This document shows positions 18,721 through 26,274 of a DNA stretch of 64,000 nt, piece by piece. The DNA is from Arthrobacter sp. 135MFCol5.1 (GTDB taxonomy: Bacteria > Actinomycetota > Actinomycetes > Actinomycetales > Micrococcaceae). Position 1 is the stretch's first letter; each line of letters begins with the position of its first letter. The translations under genes were made by a program, and so were the position numbers. The notes under the pieces were generated by a model that saw only the letters and a program-made list of their open reading frames with translations, had not been told where the DNA came from and ran no database searches. The DNA is taken from NCBI RefSeq assembly GCF_000374865.1, contig NZ_KB895454.1, positions 430,343 through 494,342 of the forward strand, given 5' to 3'.

Positions 18721-20001
18721 TCAGGCAGACTTGCGGCGCTTGGCCGCGTGCGGAATCAGGGTGGGTTCGGCGCCCCGCAGCACCACATCCTCGGTGATGA
18801 CCACGCTGGCAACGTCCTCGCGGCTTGGCAGATCGAACATCACCGGAAGCAGGACTTCCTCCAGGATGGCGCGAAGGCCGCGGGCACCGGTGCCGCGCTC
18901 AAGGGCCTGCTCCGCGATGGCGTCCAGGGCGGTGTCGTCGAACACCAGTTCCACGCCATCAATCTGGAACATCTTCTGGTACTGCTTTACCAAGGCATTC
19001 TTTGGCGTGGACAGGATCTGGATCAAGGCGTCACGATCCAGGTTGGAGACGGTGGTGATGACAGGAAGCCTGCCGATGAATTCGGGGATCAGGCCAAACT
19101 TCAACAGGTCCTCCGGCATGACTTCGCCGTATGAGTCGACCTTCTTGCTGGCCTCGTTGAGCGGGGCGCCGAACCCGATGCCCTTGCGCCCGGAGCGCGA
19201 GCCGATGATCTCTTCCAACCCGGCGAAGGCACCGGCCACGATGAACAGGACGTTCGTGGTGTCGATCTGGATAAATTCCTGGTGCGGATGCTTCCGGCCG
19301 CCCTGCGGCGGGACCGACGCCACCGTGCCTTCCAGGATCTTCAGGAGTGCCTGCTGGACGCCCTCGCCGGACACGTCCCGGGTGATGGAAGGGTTTTCGC
19401 TCTTCCGCGAGATCTTGTCGATCTCATCGATGTAGATGATGCCCTGCTCGGCCTTCTTGACGTCGTAGTCCGCAGCCTGGATGAGCTTAAGCAGGATGTT
19501 CTCGACGTCCTCGCCGACGTAACCCGCCTCCGTCAAAGCGGTGGCATCTGCCACGGCGAACGGAACATTCAGGCGCCTGGCCAGGGTTTGGGCAAGGTAG
19601 GTCTTGCCGCAGCCGGTGGGACCGATGAGGAGGATGTTGGATTTGGCGATCTCGACGTCGTCATGGTGCCCGGCGTCGCCGAGGCTCCCGGACTTGGGCG
19701 CGTGCCCGGCCTGGATGCGCTTGTAGTGGTTGTAGACCGCGACGGCGAGGGAACGCTTGGCGGGCTCCTGGCCTATGACGTATTCCTGCAGGAAGTCGAA
19801 GATCTCCCGCGGTTTTGGAAGTTCGAAGCTGCCCAGGTCCGCGACTTCGGCGAGTTCCTCTTCAATGATTTCGTTGCACAACTCGATGCATTCATCGCAG
19901 ATGTAGACACCGGGCCCGGCAATGAGCTTGCGGACCTGCTTTTGGCTCTTTCCGCAGAAAGAGCACTTCAGCAGATCAGTGCTCTCGCCAATCCGAGCCA
20001 T
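18721..20001 (-). CDS. clpX: ATP-dependent Clp protease ATP-binding subunit ClpX
   Basis: AAA+ unfoldase that feeds substrates to the ClpP1P2 peptidase. 426 residues. N-terminal C4 zinc domain with Cys13, Cys16, Cys35 and Cys38; Walker A GPTGCGKT at 127-134; Walker [10 protein letters not shown]; ClpP-contact loop in the IGFGAP region; sensor-2 [13 protein letters not shown] 20001 has AAGGGG upstream. It is separated from clpP2 by a terminator hairpin, so it probably also has its own promoter in the 20002-20133 gap. Confidence 0.98.
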   Translation of the reverse strand: MARIGESTDLLKCSFCGKSQKQVRKLIAGPGVYICDECIELCNEIIEEELAEVADLGSFELPKPREIFDFLQEYVIGQEPAKRSLAVAVYNHYKRIQAGHAPKSGSLGDAGHHDDVEIAKSNILLIGPTGCGKTYLAQTLARRLNVPFAVADATALTEAGYVGEDVENILLKLIQAADYDVKKAEQGIIYIDEIDKISRKSENPSITRDVSGEGVQQALLKILEGTVASVPPQGGRKHPHQEFIQIDTTNVLFIVAGAFAGLEEIIGSRSGRKGIGFGAPLNEASKKVDSYGEVMPEDLLKFGLIPEFIGRLPVITTVSNLDRDALIQILSTPKNALVKQYQKMFQIDGVELVFDDTALDAIAEQALERGTGARGLRAILEEVLLPVMFDLPSREDVASVVITEDVVLRGAEPTLIPHAAKRRKSA

Positions 20002-20133
20002 ATGTGAACCCCTTAGTATCCTGCTGCCAGGCAGCCCTGCGCCGTTGCTGAAAAATCTCTTCCGGCCAGCGGGGACCGGTTTGTGACATCTTCCACTCTA
20101 GGTCACATTCGACGCCAAGGGTGGAATGAAAAG

Positions 20134-20167
20134 GCCGGTGCGGCCAAATGAACTTGGCCGCACCGGC
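20134..20167 (-). terminator. terminator downstream of clpP2
   Basis: Perfect 14-bp stem (GCCGGTGCGGCCAA and complement) with a 6-base loop. On the minus strand it is followed by CTTTTCATT. It separates the clpP1-clpP2 unit from clpX. Confidence 0.85.
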
Positions 20168-20178
20168 TAATGGCACTG

Positions 20179-20838
20179 CTACCGCGTGATCGCCTGCGGT
20201 TTGATCTTGCGGGAATCGAGCACCTGGTCGATCAGGCCGTAGGCCTGCGCTTCAGCGGCCGTCAGGATCTTGTCGCGCTCAATGTCGTTGTTGACCTGCT
20301 CCGACGTGCGTCCGGAGTGGTGGGCCAAGGTGTCCTCCAGCCAGGAGCGCATCCGCATGACCTCTGCCGCCTGGATCTCAAGGTCGGAGGCCTGGCCGCC
20401 CTGGCCGCCGGAGAGCGCCGGCTGGTGGATCAGGACGCGGGCATTGGGCAGTGCCAGCCGCTTGCCGGGGGTACCGGCGGCCAGCAGAACGGCCGCCGCA
20501 CTGGCGGCCTGGCCCAGGCAGACCGTCTGGATCTCGGGACGGATGTACTGCATGGTGTCGTAGATGGCAGTCATGGCCGTGAACGAGCCACCCGGAGAGT
20601 TGATGTACAAGGTGATGTCACGGTCCGGATCGGTGGACTCCAGCACCAGCAGCTGCGCCATGATGTCGTCGGCAGATGCGTCGTCCACCTGCACGCCGAG
20701 GAAGATGATGCGGTCCTCAAAGAGCTTCGTGTAGGGGTCCTGGCGCTTGAAGCCGTAGGGCGTGCGTTCCTCGAACTGCGGCAGGACGTAGCGGCTGGAC
20801 GGAAGATTCCCGGCGGACCACCCAAAGTTGTAGTTCAT
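20179..20838 (-). CDS. clpP2: ATP-dependent Clp protease proteolytic subunit 2
   Basis: Serine peptidase subunit of the mixed ClpP1P2 tetradecamer of actinobacteria. 219 residues from ATG 20838, chosen because AGGAGT lies 8 bases upstream. Catalytic triad: Ser113 (GQAASAAA), His138 (LIHQPAL) and Asp189 (ERDKILTA). The INSPGGS hinge and the handle region are intact. It is 37 bases downstream of clpP1, one operon. Confidence 0.97.
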   Translation of the reverse strand: MNYNFGWSAGNLPSSRYVLPQFEERTPYGFKRQDPYTKLFEDRIIFLGVQVDDASADDIMAQLLVLESTDPDRDITLYINSPGGSFTAMTAIYDTMQYIRPEIQTVCLGQAASAAAVLLAAGTPGKRLALPNARVLIHQPALSGGQGGQASDLEIQAAEVMRMRSWLEDTLAHHSGRTSEQVNNDIERDKILTAAEAQAYGLIDQVLDSRKIKPQAITR

Positions 20839-20875
20839 TGTGTTTACTCCTGATCGAAGGGGTTCTGGATGCCGG

Positions 20876-21526
20876 TTAGTTCTGCGAGGCTGATTCGCCG
20901 GAGGATCCGTTGGACGTTCCGCCGCCGCCGGAAACCGACCCGGCGTGCGCGGCGATCTTGTCGAAGAAACCGTATTCAAGGGCTTCGGTGGCGGTGAACC
21001 ACTTGTCGCGGTCGTTGTCCTTGAGGATGGTCTCCACGGTCTGGCCCGTCTGCTCGGCAGTCAGTTCGGCCATGACCTTCTTCATGTGCAGGATGAGCTC
21101 GGCCTGGATCTTGATGTCCGAGGCGGTGCCGCCGATGCCGCCGGAGGGCTGGTGCATCAGCACGCGTGCGTTCGGCGTGGCGTAGCGCTTGCCCTTGGTG
21201 CCGGAGGACAGCAGGAACTGGCCCATGGAGGCTGCCAGGCCGGTGGCCACGGTGACGACGTCGTTGGGAATGAACTGCATGGTGTCGTAGATGGCCATGC
21301 CTGCCGTCACGGATCCGCCGGGCGAGTTGATGTAGAGGTAGATGTCCTTTTCGGGATTCTCCGCGGACAAGAGCAGCAGCTGCGAGCAGATTGCGTTGGC
21401 GTTATCGTCACGCACCTCCGAGCCCAGCCAGATGATCCGCTCCTTGAGGAGGCGGTTGTAAATGTAGTTGTCCTGGGCTGCAGGATCGACGGTCGCCATC
21501 CGGGGGGCCTCTGAGTGCTGTGACAT
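20876..21526 (-). CDS. clpP1: ATP-dependent Clp protease proteolytic subunit 1
   Basis: First peptidase subunit of the ClpP1P2 pair. 216 residues. Triad Ser100 (GLAASMGQ), His125 (LMHQPSGG) and Asp174 (NDRDKWFTA). The C-terminus ends in a Gly/Ser-rich tail not seen in clpP2. ATG 21526 has GAGAGG upstream. First gene of clpP1-clpP2. Upstream lie TTCGCG-rich motifs that resemble ClgR operators, the usual activator of clpP in high-GC actinobacteria. Confidence 0.97.
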   Translation of the reverse strand: MSQHSEAPRMATVDPAAQDNYIYNRLLKERIIWLGSEVRDDNANAICSQLLLLSAENPEKDIYLYINSPGGSVTAGMAIYDTMQFIPNDVVTVATGLAASMGQFLLSSGTKGKRYATPNARVLMHQPSGGIGGTASDIKIQAELILHMKKVMAELTAEQTGQTVETILKDNDRDKWFTATEALEYGFFDKIAAHAGSVSGGGGTSNGSSGESASQN

Positions 21527-21604
21527 GTTTATTTACCTCTCACTGGTGACGGTGACATCACTGAAAATCACTACTTGGACACTAACCGGTTTCCCGGATG
21601 ATTT

Positions 21605-21636
21605 GTTCGCGCACTGACTGCTGTTCGCTGACGGCG
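21605..21636. promoter_or_regulatory. possible ClgR-type operator upstream of clpP1
   Basis: Two GTTCGC motifs (21605-21610 and 21623-21628), the second followed by TGACGGCG, close to but not exactly the GTTCGC-spacer-GCG box described for actinobacterial clp promoters. About 80-110 bases upstream of clpP1. Spacing is one base off, so this is tentative. Confidence 0.3.
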
Positions 21637-21678
21637 CACGATCGGCGGACAGCGCCCCGCTCCGGTTTGCCGCCCAAC

Positions 21679-21719
21679 GCGAACGGCCCCCGGATCGGAA
21701 GGATCCAGGGGCCGTTCGC
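21679..21719 (-). terminator. terminator downstream of tig
   Basis: 17-bp stem with one mismatch (GCGAACGGCCCC plus GGATC) and a 5-base loop, 16 bases past the trigger factor stop on the minus strand. No long U-tract. Confidence 0.7.
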
Positions 21720-21734
21720 TGCGGCTGGGAAGGA

Positions 21735-23129
21735 CTATGCCTTGGCCTCGGCAGTGGTTTCCGCTGCCTCGGCAGTTTCGGTTTCCGCCGCGTCGGTGGC
21801 GTCAGCTTCAGTGGCTTCCGCAGCAGGAACTTCCTCGCCGCCGGGGCGGACGAAGTCGCTCAGGTCGACTGCGTTGCCCTCAGTGTCGGTCACCGTGGCC
21901 TGGCCCAGGACGACGGCCAGTGCCTTGCGGCGGCGGACCTCGGAAACCATCATGGGGACCTGGCCGCTCTGATCGATGATCTGGGCGAACTGGTTGGGGT
22001 CCATGCCGTACTGGCTGGCGGTGGTGACGATGTAGTCGATCAGCTCGTTCTGGCTGACGTTGACTTCTTCCTTCTCCGCGATGGCGTCGAGGATGATTTC
22101 GTTCTGGAAGGCGCGGGCCGTGTTGGCGCGGACCTCTTCGCGGTGCTCTTCGGTGTCGTGTTCGCCGTCTCCGTGGCCGTTGCCCTCCTGGAAGTGGGCT
22201 TCAAGCTGCTCTTCGACCACCGAGTCGGGAACGGGGACCTCAACCAGCTCGACGAGCTTGTCGAGGACCTTGTCGCGGGCTTCGACGCCTTGCTCGACGA
22301 TCTTGGAGTCGGCAGCCTGCTTGGCGAGGTCCTCGCGGAGCTCGGCAAGGGTGTCGAATTCGGAGGCCAGCTGGGCGAAATCATCGTTCGCTTCGGGCAG
22401 TTCACGCTCCTTGACGGCCTTCACAACGACCTTGACCTGGGCGGCTTCGCCGGCGTGGTCGCCACCCACGAGGGTGGTGTCGAAAATGGCGTCCTCATCC
22501 GCGCTGAGCCCGGTTACGGCCTCGTCCATGCCCTCGAGCATGGTGCCGGCACCCACCTGGTAGGACAGGCCGGCAGCGGAGTCAACCTCTTCGCCGTCGA
22601 TCGTGGCGGTGATGTCGATGGTCAGGAAGTCGCCGTCGGCGGCCGGACGGTCAACGGACTTGAGCGTGCCAAAGCGGCCGCGCAGCTCGTCGAGGGCCTT
22701 GTCCACGTCGGCCTCGGAGGATTCCGCGGCGGCGACCTGGACCTCGATGCCGGAGTAATCCGGGAGTTCGATTTCGGGGCGGACGTCAACCTCGGCGGCG
22801 AACTTCAGGCCGCCGTCGGTTGCGGAAGGATCGGGCACCTCGGTGATCTCCACCTCGGGACGGCTCAGGGGGCGGATGCCGGATTCCTGCACGGCAGCCT
22901 GGTACCAGCCGTTGAGGCCATCGTTGATGGCGGTCTCCAGGACGTAGCCGCGGCCGACGCGCTGGTCGATGAGCTTGGCGGGAACCTTGCCCTTGCGGAA
23001 CCCGGGGACCTGGATCTGCGAGGCAACGGTCTTGTAGGCCGAGTCGATGCTGGGCTTCAGTTCCTCAAAGGGGACCTCAACATTGAGCTTGACCCGCGTG
23101 GGGGTGAGGTTCTCGACAGCGCTCTTCAC
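21735..23129 (-). CDS. tig: trigger factor
   Basis: Ribosome-associated chaperone and peptidyl-prolyl isomerase. 464 residues. Ribosome-binding signature GFRKGK at 43-48, PPIase domain around 160-250 ([12 protein letters not shown] to [10 protein letters not shown]), helical C-terminal arms, and an Ala/Glu-rich tail ([13 protein letters not shown]). Start GTG 23129 with AGGAG about 10 bases upstream. It lies just upstream of clpP1-clpP2 in the same orientation, a classical tig-clpP-clpX arrangement, though a terminator hairpin separates the units. Confidence 0.97.
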   Translation of the reverse strand: MKSAVENLTPTRVKLNVEVPFEELKPSIDSAYKTVASQIQVPGFRKGKVPAKLIDQRVGRGYVLETAINDGLNGWYQAAVQESGIRPLSRPEVEITEVPDPSATDGGLKFAAEVDVRPEIELPDYSGIEVQVAAAESSEADVDKALDELRGRFGTLKSVDRPAADGDFLTIDITATIDGEEVDSAAGLSYQVGAGTMLEGMDEAVTGLSADEDAIFDTTLVGGDHAGEAAQVKVVVKAVKERELPEANDDFAQLASEFDTLAELREDLAKQAADSKIVEQGVEARDKVLDKLVELVEVPVPDSVVEEQLEAHFQEGNGHGDGEHDTEEHREEVRANTARAFQNEIILDAIAEKEEVNVSQNELIDYIVTTASQYGMDPNQFAQIIDQSGQVPMMVSEVRRRKALAVVLGQATVTDTEGNAVDLSDFVRPGGEEVPAAEATEADATDAAETETAEAAETTAEAKA

Positions 23130-23209
23130 GGTCTAAGTACTCCTGGGTTGTGGGATGGGTTTCTGCAAAACGCGTTGGATGTCCAGGCCTGCTGGTCCTG
23201 GCCGCAGAG

Positions 23210-23284
23210 TCGGGGTGACAGGATTTGAACCTGCGACTTCCTGCTCCCAAAGCAGGCGCTCTAGCCAAGCTGAGCTACACCCCG
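23210..23284 (-). tRNA. tRNA-Pro (anticodon TGG)
   Basis: The minus strand folds into a full cloverleaf: acceptor CGGGGTG/CACCCCG with discriminator A, D arm GCTC/GAGC, anticodon arm CCTGC-TTTGGGA-GCAGG giving TGG, T arm with GGTTCAAAT. No encoded CCA. A TAGACT -10 box lies at 23299-23304. Confidence 0.97.
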
Positions 23285-23298
23285 TAAGTGCACAGGCA

Positions 23299-23304
23299 AG
23301 TCTA
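23299..23304 (-). promoter_or_regulatory. -10 box of tRNA-Pro
   Basis: TAGACT on the minus strand, about 15 bases before the mature tRNA 5' end. The -35 region (TGCATT at 17 bases) is poor. Confidence 0.5.
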
Positions 23305-23330
23305 CGGTGATACGCGTCGCGAATGCACAT

Positions 23331-23360
23331 TTGACACGTAGGCCATGGATTAGGTTTAGT
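23331..23360 (+). promoter_or_regulatory. putative promoter of tRNA-Gly
   Basis: Perfect TTGACA at 23331-23336, then TTTAGT at 23355-23360 with an 18-base spacer, about 55 bases before the tRNA. Confidence 0.5.
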
Positions 23361-23415
23361 TGTATCCGGCTTCAACAGCCAGCCCGGAGTTTCCGCGAAA
23401 AGCGGATCTTCCTTC

Positions 23416-23486
23416 GGGGACGTAGCTTAATGGTAAAGCCTCAGTCTTCCAAACTGATTACGCGGGTTCGATTCCCGTCGTCCCCT
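23416..23486 (+). tRNA. tRNA-Gly (anticodon TCC)
   Basis: Cloverleaf with acceptor GGGGACG/CGTCCCC, anticodon loop CTTCCAA giving TCC, T arm GCGGG-TTCGATT-CCCGT, discriminator T, 71 bases, no encoded CCA. Followed directly by an intrinsic terminator. Confidence 0.97.
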
Positions 23487-23496
23487 CCATAAACAC

Positions 23497-23532
23497 AAGA
23501 AGGCCCCTCCATGGAGGGGCCTTCTTCGTTTT
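23497..23532 (+). terminator. terminator of tRNA-Gly
   Basis: Perfect stem AAGAAGGCCCCTCC/GGAGGGGCCTTCTT with a minimal loop, followed by CGTTTTT. It also faces the end of the convergent glycosylase gene. Confidence 0.92.
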
Positions 23533-23534
23533 TC

Positions 23535-24494
23535 CTACTCGGCCGGCCGCTGGCAGGAGGGGCACCAGTAGAGGTTTCGCCCCACGAGGTCGGTGACGAG
23601 CACGGTGGTCCGGCACACCCTGCAGGGCAGGCCCTGCCGCTTGTAGACGAAGTGGACGTCCTCGCGGGCGGGGAAGTGCGCGCCCTTGGGCGGCACGGGA
23701 TTCCCGGCCGCAGCGGCCTTGGCCGCCGTGGTGCCGTTGAGGGTCCAGTACTTTGGCGGCGTGGTGATGATCCGCCCGTCGGCGACGCCGTCGGCCATGA
23801 CGGCGACGACGTCACGCCACAGCTTCCGGGCATCGCCGTCCGCGACGGCGCCGCCGGGAAGCCACGGATCCAGCCGGCGCCGGAACAGAACTTCGGCGCG
23901 GTAGACGTTGCCTACCCCGGCAATGATCTTCTGGTCCATCAGCAGCGCAGCCAGCGGCGTCTTCCGGGCCCGAAGGTTCGCCGCGAACCGGCCCGCGTCG
24001 CCCCGCAGGTTCCGCAGCGGATCCGGTCCGAGCCGGGCCAGGACGGCGTCCGCCTCCGCGGCGGTGATGGTTTCGCAGGTGGTTGCCCCGCGCAGATCCG
24101 CCCAGCCATGGCTCCCGGCCAGCCGGACCCGGACGGCCCCCACCGGTGGCGGCGGACCCTCGTACGCTTCGCCGCCGTCGTCATCCCCGCCGGAAAAGGC
24201 TTCCCGCTCCCCCACCCGGCGGGGCGCGCCAATACTGGAGGCGCCGGCGAAAGTACTGTCGCCGCCGAAGCTCCAGGCGCCGTACAGGCCGAGGTGGACG
24301 TGCAGTACCAACGCGTTGTCAAAGCGGAGGAACAGGTGCTTGCCGTGTGCCTCGGCGGCGACGAGGGCGTGCCCGTCAAGCAGGGCCGCTCCCCCGGCAA
24401 ACCTGCCCTGCGGGCTGGAAACAGCCAGGGTCTCGCCAAGGAAGACGTCTCCGAACTGCCGGGCGAGCCTGCGGACCGAATGTCCCTCAGGCAC
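23535..24494 (-). CDS. Fpg/Nei-family DNA glycosylase/AP lyase
   Basis: Base-excision repair enzyme for oxidised bases. 319 residues. After the start codon the protein begins Pro-Glu-Gly-His, with Pro2 as the nucleophile and Glu3 as catalytic acid. Helix-two-turn-helix AGVGNVYRAE in the middle, C-terminal zinc finger of the form CRVC...CPSC. The MPEGHSVRRL start is typical of the Nei (endonuclease VIII) branch. Start GTG 24494 overlaps the last base of the rpiB stop (TAGTG), so the two are translationally coupled. A charged insertion around residues 95-115 (GDDDGGEAYEG) is probably a loop. Confidence 0.93.
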   Translation of the reverse strand: MPEGHSVRRLARQFGDVFLGETLAVSSPQGRFAGGAALLDGHALVAAEAHGKHLFLRFDNALVLHVHLGLYGAWSFGGDSTFAGASSIGAPRRVGEREAFSGGDDDGGEAYEGPPPPVGAVRVRLAGSHGWADLRGATTCETITAAEADAVLARLGPDPLRNLRGDAGRFAANLRARKTPLAALLMDQKIIAGVGNVYRAEVLFRRRLDPWLPGGAVADGDARKLWRDVVAVMADGVADGRIITTPPKYWTLNGTTAAKAAAAGNPVPPKGAHFPAREDVHFVYKRQGLPCRVCRTTVLVTDLVGRNLYWCPSCQRPAE

Positions 24495-24988
24495 TACTCG
24501 ATGACCTCGCCCGTGGCCTCATAGGCTGCGATCTTGCCAATCCGGCGGACATGGCGCTCATCGTTGCTGAACGGCTCGGCAAGGAAGGCCTCAATCAGTT
24601 CGGTGGCTTCTTCCACCGAGTGCTGGCGGCCGCCCACCGCCACCACGTTCGCGTCGTTGTGCTCGCGGGCGAGGGTGGCGGTGGAAAGGTTCCACGCCAA
24701 GGCGGCACGTACGCCCTTGACCTTGTTCGCGGCAATCTGCTCACCGTTTCCGGAACCGCCCAGCACGATGCCCAAGGCGTGCACGCCTGCCTGCTGGTCG
24801 GCGACCACGGCGAGGGCGGCGTTAATGCAGAAGGAGGGGTAGTCGTCCTGGGCGTCGTAGACCTTGGGCCCGTGGTCCACCACCTCGTACCCCTTGCCCG
24901 TCAGGTGGGACACCAGGTGGGCGCTGAGCTCCATCCCGGCGTGGTCGGTAGCGATGTGGACCCGCGGGAAGGCAGGGGAAGTTGTCAC
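24494..24988 (-). CDS. rpiB: ribose-5-phosphate isomerase B
   Basis: Interconverts ribose 5-phosphate and ribulose 5-phosphate in the pentose phosphate pathway. 164 residues. RpiB/LacAB motifs: IATDHAGMEL, VVDHGP, GIVLGGSGNGEQIAANKV (active-site region with Ser in place of the Cys seen in E. coli RpiB, as in mycobacteria) and REHNDANVVAVGGRQ. GTG 24988 was chosen because family proteins begin shortly before this HIATDHAG segment. Overlaps the glycosylase gene by one base. Confidence 0.95.
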   Translation of the reverse strand: MTTSPAFPRVHIATDHAGMELSAHLVSHLTGKGYEVVDHGPKVYDAQDDYPSFCINAALAVVADQQAGVHALGIVLGGSGNGEQIAANKVKGVRAALAWNLSTATLAREHNDANVVAVGGRQHSVEEATELIEAFLAEPFSNDERHVRRIGKIAAYEATGEVIE

Positions 24989-25076
24989 GAGCAAGATCCG
25001 TTCGGTTCGGTGGGCTGGCGGCCGGCCGGGTGGGGGCCGGAACAACACGGATAAGGATACTAGGACTGTTCCGGGG

Positions 25077-26093
25077 TCAGGACCCGGGCTGCCCAACCGC
25101 CGGCGGTCCGCCCCCGCGCCGTGCCCTGGCCGCGACCCTGGTCAGGACATCGGCCAGCCGTGCCGCAGAGTCCTGGGTGCCGCCGCTTACGGCCAGGCGC
25201 TGGCCGTCCGTCTTGCGCACGACGACGGCGGGCCCGCTGCTGACCAGCATCGCCGCGGTGCCGCGGTGGTGCCGGTAGCCCCACCCGCCGTAGTCAGCGG
25301 CCCTCACCTCGGCTGCGCTGGCGGCCGAAATGGCGCCGGCGGGGACATCCATGACAGGTACCACTCCGGCAAGCAGGACTTTCAGGCCGCCGCGGTCAGC
25401 TTTGACGCGGGCGAACAGGAACGCCGTGCTGACGGCGGCCAGGAGGACCAGCAGGATCCCGAGCCACGGCAGCACGACGGCGAGCAGCGCTGCCGGGAAC
25501 AGCGTGGCGATGCCGATCATGACGAAGACCGAGCTCCGGGCGTGCACCCACAACCGGATGGTGTCCAAGGCGAGATCCGGGTCCGTTTCCCTGGCGATGG
25601 CGGTTTGCAGGGCACGGTCGTCGTCCGGGGACCACTGCCGGTCAGCCTTGTAGACCATGGCCATGGTGACGCCCAGGGAAACAGCAGCGCCGCTCCCGAG
25701 CGCCAGGACGGTCATGTCCACGCGTGACTGCCGGGCGTCAGCGAGCCCCACCTGGCCGATGAGGCCTGCCGCCAGGGCCGAGGTGATAAAGAGGCTGAGG
25801 AAGAAGCCGGTGCCCATCATGATCCGGCGCATCAGCACGGGCCTGCCCAGGGGCACCGCCTGCAGCAGGACCACCCAGCCGGCAACCACAATCGCCCCGG
25901 CCCCTGCGCCCACATAGGCGCCGAATGGGGCGAAGGCGGCACCGCCGTCGGCCGTCCAGCGCACCGCGAGCGGGTCTGGAAGGTCAGGCCGGAGCAGCCA
26001 GGCGCAGAAGGCGAAGGCGGCGGCGAGCGCGACGGGGAACCCGAGGGCAAAGCGCAGCGCCTTGGCATCCACCGAATCCAGCAGCTTTCCCAT
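25077..26093 (-). CDS. DUF1648-like multi-pass membrane protein
   Basis: 338 residues with about six hydrophobic segments, the first at 17-35, followed by LPDPLAVRWTADG, which resembles the DUF1648 motif. The C-terminal part (from about 250) is soluble and reads like a PH-type fold (GGWGYRHHRGTAAMLVSSGPAVVVRKTDGQ in shortened sense). Function unknown; some DUF1648 proteins are linked to peptide resistance or signalling. ATG 26093 is chosen because TAGCGT lies 7 bases upstream and the GGAGG there is only one base from the ATG, too near for a ribosome binding site. Confidence 0.8.
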   Translation of the reverse strand: MGKLLDSVDAKALRFALGFPVALAAAFAFCAWLLRPDLPDPLAVRWTADGGAAFAPFGAYVGAGAGAIVVAGWVVLLQAVPLGRPVLMRRIMMGTGFFLSLFITSALAAGLIGQVGLADARQSRVDMTVLALGSGAAVSLGVTMAMVYKADRQWSPDDDRALQTAIARETDPDLALDTIRLWVHARSSVFVMIGIATLFPAALLAVVLPWLGILLVLLAAVSTAFLFARVKADRGGLKVLLAGVVPVMDVPAGAISAASAAEVRAADYGGWGYRHHRGTAAMLVSSGPAVVVRKTDGQRLAVSGGTQDSAARLADVLTRVAARARRGGGPPAVGQPGS

Positions 26094-26100
26094 GCCTCCA

Positions 26101-26106
26101 ACGCTA
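26101..26106 (-). promoter_or_regulatory. -10 box of a leaderless gene (DUF1648-like)
   Basis: TAGCGT, then a 7-base gap to the ATG at 26093. Confidence 0.5.
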
Positions 26107-26274
26107 CCCCCGCAACCCCGGGAGGAAATGACGCGGCCGGGGCCGCGGCGCGCTGTGACCCGGGCAAGCTGTGACCCGGGCAACTTGCCAAGGACTGCAA
26201 GGATGAAAGAATGCAGCACAGTGCCGGAACCGGGACCACCGGCCGGCAACCGAAACTTCTCTGGAGGCCCTCCT

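Noticed and set aside
26062..26274. upstream extension of aminopeptidase N
   Set aside because: Overlaps the divergent DUF1648-like gene and its promoter; a strong GGAGG with TTG at 26275 fits better.
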